A stretch of 64,000 nt of DNA from Paracamarosporium sp. OC-R06-R3. Its lineage: Eukaryota; Ascomycota; Dothideomycetes; Pleosporales; Didymosphaeriaceae. How positions within the stretch are numbered: the stretch's first letter is position 1; the number at the start of each line of letters is the position of its first letter. Below, piece after piece: positions 56,911 through 64,000 of this stretch. Made by a program: the position numbers and the translations under genes. The notes under the pieces are model-generated. The model was given only the letters and a program-made list of their open reading frames with translations, was not told where the DNA came from and made no database searches. Location: positions 186,001 through 250,000 of the forward strand of contig JACVRA010000044.1 of the NCBI GenBank assembly GCA_019828545.1, written 5' to 3'.

Positions 56911-57680
56911 CTAAGTGAAATTCAAGTTGGCGAAAGCCTCGCCATCCATCCTTCCATGAACATAGCATTCTCCAATGTAATTACACTGATTATGTTCTTC
57001 ATAAACCCGCCTTAAACAAACGGTACAGAGTATTCATACAGTATACAAACGATGTTTCCCTCTTTTAGGTGTCTTGGGCCAAGTCCAATGTTTTCAGACG
57101 AGAGAGTTCCAGATATGCTCCGGTCTTGCGCAATAAAGAATTTCCGATTCCACGTAACAGACTGAATCCGTTCCAGATACTCTAGTACGGAATCGGGAAG
57201 TGATTCATTAGCAAGTAGCTTGGACGTGTTGAGATCTCCATCTGGATTGATCTTTTGCAGACAATACATGCAAGCGCGTCGGTACCAGAATGGGGCCATT
57301 TGGCCATCTGCAACGCGATCTGCTGCTAGGGATCCCCATAATCGATCTGGTATGTTGTTGATATTGTCTCCCGCATTCTAACCCAAGATTGATAAGCCTT
57401 TGTCTGGTATGGTTCCATCTACTACGCGTGGGGAAACCTGTTCGATGCGACCAATGGCAATGCCATTCGCATTCAATATGTATCTTGTGAGAAACGTGGG
57501 CCCTATTATAGGAAAGGGACAGCCAAGGTTAGGCGAGTCGCCTAGCTGTGCATCTGGTTCCCATCCGCGACACGCCTTGTAGATCTTCTGGCCAAGATCA
57601 CCTACTAAATTATCACCTCGAATGGTCACCTTGACAATGAAGCGACCTGGTGAGTTGACGGAGAGGAGGTGGACGAACAT
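56911..57680 (-). pseudogene. Decayed heterokaryon-incompatibility (HET) gene, C-terminal part
   Basis: Minus-strand frame 57680-57012 reads like the region after the HET domain in fungal incompatibility proteins: RLWGSLAADRVADGQ, then RKFFIAQDRSISG and NIGLGPRHLKEGNIVCILYEYS. It is broken twice. An in-frame TAG lies after SILG near 57380, and a one-base loss near 57010 after VPFV shifts the frame. Beyond that, the diagnostic CNYIGECYVHGRMDGEA block continues in another phase to about 56911. The HET domain itself (N-terminal) is absent. HET proteins control non-self recognition and are among the most often degraded genes in accessory regions. Confidence 0.7.
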
Positions 57681-57766
57681 CGATCACCATACGGTGTTTG
57701 CACAGCATACTGCTAACATAAATGTACATATAACACACTAGGTAAGATGACTCTGGTGAAGCAACT

Positions 57767-58875
57767 TCATTTCTTCCCATCTCTTAGAGCATCCCCTCTG
57801 CACTGCTTCACAAAATCGTTTCTGACGAATGGGAAGAGTACACTCATCAACAACGCAAGGAGCGTATCCCAAATGCCCCATCCACGCTTTGGACTACTTC
57901 CAATACTCAGGCCCCAACAGATCTGCGGTTCAAATCTCTCATCCATGACGACAAAATCACCCTTCGCAGCCGCAGCCACGATCTTCGGCGCTAATTGTGC
58001 AGCGTACGGGAACTTGCCCGTCTTCTCAAGCTCAGCAAGCGATAGGTCGGTACCCTCGAGACGTTTTGTGAGCGCAGGCTTGTGTTTCTGCTCTTCAATG
58101 AAAGTGGGTGTAATGAAGTTATGTGCGAGTATTAGTTGGATCTTGTATTCGGAGACTGGGCCAGAATAGCGTGCTGCTTCGAGGCGCAATGTGTCTGCCA
58201 ATGCTCTCTGTGCCGCTTTGGCAGCTTCACAACGATGAGTTCGGTATCGCATCGCGCATTCAACATTTCACTCACCATTGTAAGCGATATACCCAGGTAT
58301 CGGCATAAAACTTGCCGAACTGTTGCAGAACACAATGCTCCGCTGCTTGGGAGTCTTGGTAACAGCTGCCTTCTTATCGTCCTCCACCCAGGAACTGAGC
58401 ACATGACGTGCGGGATATAGGCTACTGTAGTAGTTGTTCATGCATCGCTCAAACTGCTCCGCCTCTAGATCGATCATGTAGCCTAGTTCGTACGCAGTTC
58501 CTCCCGCCATGCAATACAGGACATCTGGTAGCAGGAGCTGCGATGTGAGAGCTTTCTGAACCTGTATGCATTGTTAGGACCGCCAAGGGCAGTAGCATCT
58601 CTGCGTAGACGCCCACCTCGGTGGCATTGGACATGTCAGCTTGTACAGCGACGACGTCCTGACCTTCGATCTTGCGAGCCGCCAGTATTTCATCTTTTGC
58701 GACTTCGAGGCTTTCCCGTGTCCGGCCAAATATGGTGATGTTTGCGCCCTGTGATGCAAGTAGCTTCGCTATTTCCTTGCCCAGGCCGGCGGAGCCTCCA
58801 ACGACGAAAGCTGTCTGGCGTGGCGTCAGTTCGGAAACGAAATAGTGGCGGAATTCAACACACCTTGCCCTCCAT
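57767..58875 (-). CDS. 3-ketodihydrosphingosine reductase-like SDR (Tsc10/KSR family), about 317 aa
   Basis: Four exons after reconstruction: 58864-58875, 58617-58814, 58276-58561 and 57767-58224. GT-AG introns of 49, 55 and 51 bases are consistent in phase (954 bases). The nucleotide motif is GGSAGLGKEIAKLL, then DMSNATEVQKAL and MAGGTAYELGYMIDLEAEQFERCMNN. The catalytic Ser lies in NSSASF and YNAAK gives the YxxxK pair across the last intron. The HNFITPTFIEEQKHKP block and a C-terminal hydrophobic segment (WDTLLALLMSVLFPFV) are as in Tsc10, which reduces 3-ketosphinganine in the ER. The N-terminus is uncertain: the 12-base first exon (ATG-GAG-GGC-AAG) is the minimal solution, as an in-frame stop lies just upstream. 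Confidence 0.75.
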
Positions 58876-61607
58876 ACGTTATGCACGAATTGCGGGCGGA
58901 AAAGTCGAACTTTCGTGACCAGAAGTTGAAAATGGTTTCGCAGGCAGACATTGATCGGGATAAGCGCCAAGAAACCGCTGTGCCACCTTCCCACTCCCCG
59001 CAAAGAGGTTTGTGCATCACATGTTTCTGATTGTGGTGTGACCATTTGGGAGCTGAGCCCTACTAAGACTGTATGGTAGTTTCGGCGTGCGTATGATGCA
59101 TGCATTCGGTGATTTTGAGACAGCTCATGCACCGACCAGATTAGATTAGGGTTGGTCTCATTGTGATATTAGCCATATGGGCATACAAGAGCGGGCTCAC
59201 GACCCACTCATGTCTTCCCATAGTCGACAAGCCACTCCTTTTCTATCCAAGCATACACCCTTTTTGCGTTCTGGGGTACTGTAGTGTCCCAGTTGCCCGT
59301 TTCTAATTCGACAACTTCTCGTACGAAGTCAAACTTGGCATCGGCTAGCCCGAGTACCTTCTTAGCTATATTAGTAGCGTGGAAGGTCACCTTCAACTTA
59401 GTCTTATGGGGTGGCACGATAGGTTAGCCGACGGGGATGACGCTGAAATCAGAATATACTAGATGAAGGTAGAGCCCATAATGATATGGTTCTTGGATGT
59501 GGATGGGGACGATGTGGGTCACGTAGGGCTGATCTTACCAAGCCGAATCGAGTAAAGGAATAGAAAGATGGCAGGAAGAGTGAGCCTGGGACCAGAGGGG
59601 ATGTGCAACGATGCTTTCGAGGAAGAGTCGAACGTGGTCTTGCACACGATCTTGGGCCTGTCGCAGGTCAAGCAGCCCCTTTGGAATCGTAGAGATGACC
59701 CTGAAGCTTCCAAAGCCTCAATTGGAGTTGATCATTCTTGCATCTCAAGCTATGAGTGCTCTTGAAGCGCTACGAGCCCGTGCTGCACATATTTGCTCTA
59801 AAGAGACATCTGCGCTCCAACTAGAGGATATTACTCCTGGATCACACCTCATTCGATTAAATAAAGTAAAACGCCTCTAGTTACAGTATGTGTACAGGCA
59901 CATTATACTGTGGAAAACCAGCTTATCTTGATCATGGGCTTGAGGCTGGGTATCCAGAGTTTCGGCCATGTCGCCTAGAAACCCATCCTAATTGTGAGAC
60001 AACCGATGTTTTCTTAGAGTAACGCGCACTATCCAGTCAAAAAGAGCAGCTGTTCTCTTCGAATCATCTTACTCCTGCGACACTACTCACTGAGTTCAAC
60101 ACAGTAAGGACCATACTTCGTGAATCAACGCGTACCAATATCTTCAAGGCCGACGTGAAAGTAATCCAACATATACATAGCTCTATCTTGCACCGGTAGT
60201 ATCCTAATGTATTTGCTGATGTAAAGAAGACCCTCCCTAGAAGATCGATAACTGAAACTGTTACACGGTAGAAACTAGTCAGTACGAGAGCTAACGTTAA
60301 AGAAATCTGGTTCTTCTTATAGACGTGCGATTAATATAAATACTTATATCTGCATTAAATTGTATAGCGATCATTCTATTTAATTAAGGTTTTTATTTTC
60401 AATCAAGAAGGCTGTGCTGGGGTATTATGCCCGTGAAAGTTGGGACGGAAGCAAAGGGTGAGTACGTGCATCCCTCGTACTCGGCGGTATCATTCAATTT
60501 AATTGTAGTAGCGTGTTATAGTCTCCGTCTACGTAAAACTATTGAGGCCGGCGACTACCGAGGCTCCAATGTCAGGCTTTACATATAGAGACGTGGACTT
60601 CTCACTCTATTATTATTGTAAGAGAATTTCACGTTATGAGTTGCGGATACAACTCCGATATCATAAGAGATATAGAGGCGAATCAAGAGATCAGTACGTC
60701 CCATAATTCCACGTATAGTACGGGTAGGTAGACCCGGCGACTCCGGGCTGTCTCTAGATTCGAGAGAGATAAGTTGGCGAAAACGTCATCAGCTAACGCT
60801 AACGCAAGAAAGTGCACAACTGGACAGTGCGCTTCATACGGCATTCGTGTCTCCTCATAAAGTAGGATGTTATCCCTACCGGAAATTAGTAAATGGTAGA
60901 ACAAACTACGTTCAGGAAGGCCTTGAAACTCCGGACTTTTTGTATATTTTAGAGGATCAAAGAACCCCCATAGGCTTAAATTCGCGCCGTTTTGCTACAC
61001 GGGAGGACAAGATAATAACAAACCATGGAATCAGCTTTCACTGATTCGTTCGATTACTATTCGTCGAATATCATTTAATAGTTCCATCGACTGAGATTGC
61101 TAAAACATCGTGAGGGCCAACACCGTCACGCTTAGATAGTTGAAGTAGTACTGAGAGATTGTAACTCTAGATACTGTGAGGTAACAGAGGTCTGCTGCCT
61201 AAATATAGAATGTACCTTCGGGGGCATAGTGCGTCGGACACTACTTCATTATCCAACCCAAATTCGAATCCAACATGTTCGGTTGCACAGGAGGACAAGA
61301 AGAATGCGCCAATTCTATGCATGCCTATAGGAGGCGCACAAAAAGGCAAAACTCAGTCTACGGGCTCGCTTTATCATCAATTTGTAGCGTTGGGTCAACA
61401 ATGCGGATTAGAGTAGCCGATTAGTGCATACTGATTTTGGCGAGGTTTTGCGACCGGAGCCGAAAACGCTCACCGGCACACCTGAAGTAAGCGCTATGAC
61501 CCTCCTTCAATAAATTGATATGTGCATTTAAGAGTTTCGAATTTCGCTTCTTTCTTCAAATCTTGTTATCCATATTCCCAGAAAGCTACCTAGCAACTAC
61601 TCAAAAC
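58876..61607. other. AT-rich gene desert with no intact gene
   Basis: 2.7 kb with very short frames, many TA dinucleotides from about 59900 to 61200 and no family features I can name. The composition is like repeat-induced-point-mutated transposon remains, but no terminal repeats or recognisable transposase/reverse-transcriptase motifs were seen, so this is only a suggestion. A 70-residue frame at 59208-59417 (-) is not assigned. Confidence 0.45.
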
Positions 61608-62540
61608 ATGTCTAAGATTCTTGCCATCTTCGGCGCCACCGGTCAGCAAGGAGGTTCAATTGTGGACTATGTCCTGAACGACTCTGAGCTCTCCCGACAA
61701 TACAAAATCCGTGCTATAACTCGGGATGTCACTTCAGAGAAGGTGAAACAATTAAAAGGCAATGTCGAAGTCGTCCATGGCGACATACTCAACCGATCAT
61801 CCCTCGAGATAGCGTTGACCGGTGTGCATACCGTATTCATCATGACAGCACCATTCCTCGGTCCCGACGTCGAGTACGACACTGTGAAAACTATCGCCGA
61901 CATCGCCCTTGAAAAAGATGCGAAGTACATTATCTTCAGCACTTTACCGTCTGTTCACGAGCTCTCTGGTGGCAAGTACACGAAGGTCACCCCCTTCGAT
62001 ACCAAAGCGAAAGCCGAGCAGTACATTCGGGGACTTCCCATCCAGAGTGCTTTCTGCTCGCTCGGATCGTTCATGGAGAATTTCGAGTCGACCTCCTACT
62101 TGACTCCACGGAAGGAGGAGGATGGTACATGGGCTGTGGCCCTTCACGTCTCTCCAAATATTCAATGGCCTTTGGTGAATGCTGTCAGAGATACGGGAAA
62201 GTTTGTCGGCGCGATTTTGGCTGAGCCCGACAAATTTGTCGGGAAGACGATTTGCTGCGCTACGAAGTTGTACAGCTTGGAAGAAATGATCGCTATCATG
62301 TCGAAGGCTACTGGAAAGGACATAACTTACAAGCGTATCTCGACTGAGGAGTTCAAGAAGAGGATGAAATTGCCAGATGCCTTTGTTGATCTGGCTATGG
62401 AAATGATCGCTTTTCTGGATGACACTGGTTACTTTGGCCCTGATAGCGAGAAGTTGGTTACTTGGGCTGCGAACAATGCCCGCGGGAAACTATCCACTTT
62501 TGAGGAGTACTTGGAGGCTCATCCTCTTCGGCTCGAATAA
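61608..62540 (+). CDS. NmrA-like NAD(P)-binding protein, 310 aa
   Basis: One exon. It starts MSKILAIFGATGQQGGSIVDYVL with the GxxGxxG motif of the NmrA/HSCARG family, followed by IRAITRDVTSEKVKQL (Arg for NADP), VEVVHGDILNRSSLEIALTGVHTVFIMT, and a HSCARG-like central region (AEQYIRGLPIQSAFCSLGSFMENF). The family includes redox sensors that bind NADP and regulators like NmrA of nitrogen repression; YxxxK catalysis is lacking in most. An in-frame ATG at 61515 would add a hydrophobic, non-conserved leader; 61608 fits the family start. It is surrounded by AT-rich DNA. Confidence 0.88.
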   Translation: MSKILAIFGATGQQGGSIVDYVLNDSELSRQYKIRAITRDVTSEKVKQLKGNVEVVHGDILNRSSLEIALTGVHTVFIMTAPFLGPDVEYDTVKTIADIALEKDAKYIIFSTLPSVHELSGGKYTKVTPFDTKAKAEQYIRGLPIQSAFCSLGSFMENFESTSYLTPRKEEDGTWAVALHVSPNIQWPLVNAVRDTGKFVGAILAEPDKFVGKTICCATKLYSLEEMIAIMSKATGKDITYKRISTEEFKKRMKLPDAFVDLAMEMIAFLDDTGYFGPDSEKLVTWAANNARGKLSTFEEYLEAHPLRLE

Positions 62541-63403
62541 AGTATTTATGCTTCCGAAAGTTCTCAATGGCTAAAGGAGCCTAACGTAGATTTACATCCA
62601 TCTTGTTAATATATTGTCGACGCTTGCTATACCGTGCCCGCCTCGTTAGAATATCGCCTTGTCTACATCTAGAAGAAAAGCCTAACGCGCGCGTTCGCTC
62701 GCCATCACTGCCGAGCCTTGTTCAGGCAGCAATCTCTACATGTACTACCGTGTTGTGTCTTCAGGCGGAGGCGTCGTAAAATATTTGTGTCTACGCCTTC
62801 TGGGCATGCTGAATCGATTGCACGTATAAACAGGTGTATCCGGATTACATGGTTGTGGAGACTACAGTGCTGTCGCGCTGTATCATGAGACAGGCGGGTA
62901 TGGTACGACGTGTCTTGGCTGAAGTCGTCGCACCGACATTTCTCTTTCACGAGAGAGGCCAGCTCAAACACCCAAGATTGAACTTGGCGGCACTACGAGT
63001 GAGCAATTCATACTTCCGCGTTCAGAAGCCTAACACTGGTTTTTTATCTCAAAACCTCTTTGTGTCGCAAATAGAGCAAAATTTGCTACTTCGATACTCG
63101 CGTTGCTTGATAGCTTTCAGAGGCTGAGGCAGCCATATGTACACGGGGCCGACGGCATACGGTGTGCAGCGGTGCAGGCCAATATGCATGTGGTTATGCG
63201 ATGGGAACAATATCATTTACTCATAGCTCAGCCTCAGTTCTAATGTGATTGTGCCACTAGCGCGCGATTGCAAAATGCGCTATAGCGAATTAGACATAAT
63301 GCTCACGTGCCAACTAAGCTAAGCGAAGTGCGCCCATCCCGCACACAAGATCTAAACTATCGTCAAACTCTCCTACCAGACCACAACCTCACACACAGGC
63401 ACC
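62541..63403. other. Intergenic and RPS15 promoter
   Basis: 863 bases with no supported gene. The last 100 bases are the leader of RPS15. Confidence 0.5.
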
Positions 63404-64000
63404 ATGGCGGACACCGAATACGTACGCAACCCTACATTTTTTCGCCAATGTGATTTTCCTGACCATAATGATTAGGATGCGACTGCCGCAGCTGAGCTCA
63501 AGCGCAAGAGGGCCTTCCGCACCTACTCTTACCGCGGAGTGACCCTCGACCAGTACGTCCCCGGCCTCGATAAACTCTGTTCAGGAATCTCATACATTTA
63601 GGCTCCTCGACCTGTCCTCTGAGGAGTTGCGCGATATCATGCACGCCCGTGTCCGCCGTCGCATGAACCGAGGCCTCAAGCGCAAGCCCATGGGGTAAAC
63701 CACTCCACAACGCCCGTCAATGGCAAAACTAACAGGAACAAGTCTCATCAAGAAGCTCCGTAACGCAAAGGCCGCCGCCCCTCCGAACGAGAAGCCCGCT
63801 TTGGTCAAGACCCATCTTCGCGACATGGTCGTTGTCCCCGAGATGATCGGCAGCGTTGTCGGTGTATACAGTGGCAAGGAATTCAACCAGGTTGAGATCA
63901 AGCCTGAGATGGTCGGCCACTACCTTGCCGAGTTCTCTATCTCATAGTACGTATTTTTCATCCACGTTGCAGCGTATCGACTGACTTTGGAAGCCGCCCT
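63404..64000 (+). CDS. rps15: 40S ribosomal protein S15 (uS19), 5' part (partial)
   Basis: Component of the small ribosomal subunit head. Exons: 63404-63421, 63476-63552, 63602-63694 and 63743-63946. A further intron begins at 63947 (GTACGT) and the rest lies beyond the window. The exons join to [32 protein letters not shown], then [31 protein letters not shown], then [18 protein letters not shown] and [40 protein letters not shown], the standard eukaryotic S15 sequence. About 16-20 residues (the KPVKHGRPGIGATHSSRF-type tail) are missing at the edge. The acceptor of the third intron is the later AACAAG, not AACAG, to keep the GLIKKL join. Confidence 0.97.

Noticed and set aside
59208..59417. 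70-aa minus-strand frame with coding-like composition
   Set aside because: Could be the end of a broken gene, but no family could be named and no upstream exon was found.

Overview
This window is nuclear DNA of a filamentous ascomycete (Pezizomycotina, most likely Dothideomycetes). The evidence is short GT-AG introns of about 45-65 bases in most genes, an RPS15 gene split into small exons, a hacA-type bZIP gene carrying a 20-base Ire1-type intron, and a tRNA-Ala with a Pol III terminator. There is no bacterial, plasmid or CRISPR content. Exon coordinates below were built by hand from splice signals, reading-frame continuity and remembered family conservation. No alignment was run.

The conserved left two thirds (1-43140) holds housekeeping genes. 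In order they are: the 3' end of a TDA3-like FAD oxidoreductase; a small Gly-rich protein with a TATA box and a CRE-like site; hacA; a tRNA-like Pol III locus with a long insertion; an F-box-like protein; TAD2 and TVP18 (divergent); AIM21; a CCHC/F-box-like protein; a DUF7820-type single-pass membrane protein; HMG-CoA synthase with a GC-AG intron; COX16 and the ATR/Mec1 checkpoint kinase (divergent, the kinase complete in 10 exons); a BTB protein; an NTF2-like protein; a SAM methyltransferase; a secreted GH18-like protein; PER1; and tRNA-Ala(UGC).

From about 43140 to 62540 the window turns accessory: sparse genes, AT-rich gaps and several broken genes. A co-oriented or divergent set looks like a reduced secondary-metabolite or detoxification locus without a core synthase: a SnoaL-like protein, an O-methyltransferase pseudogene, an MDR-family reductase, a DHA-type MFS transporter, a Zn2Cys6 regulator and an NAD(P)-binding reductase. 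Three of its promoters share a TCCGCGGA-type palindrome (identical to the yeast PDRE) next to TCCGGA, which suggests one regulon controlled by the local Zn2Cys6 factor. Further right are a mucin-like membrane protein interrupted by one stop codon, a decayed HET-domain gene, a second-tier 3-ketosphinganine-reductase-like gene, a 2.7 kb AT-rich gene desert and an NmrA-like gene. The window ends inside RPS15.

The most noteworthy items are the hacA unconventional intron, the shared PDRE-like promoter code of the cluster, the tRNA-like locus at 6194-6398, the GC-AG intron, and the group of freshly broken genes between 44.7 and 57.7 kb. I did not find a clearly new type of biological system.
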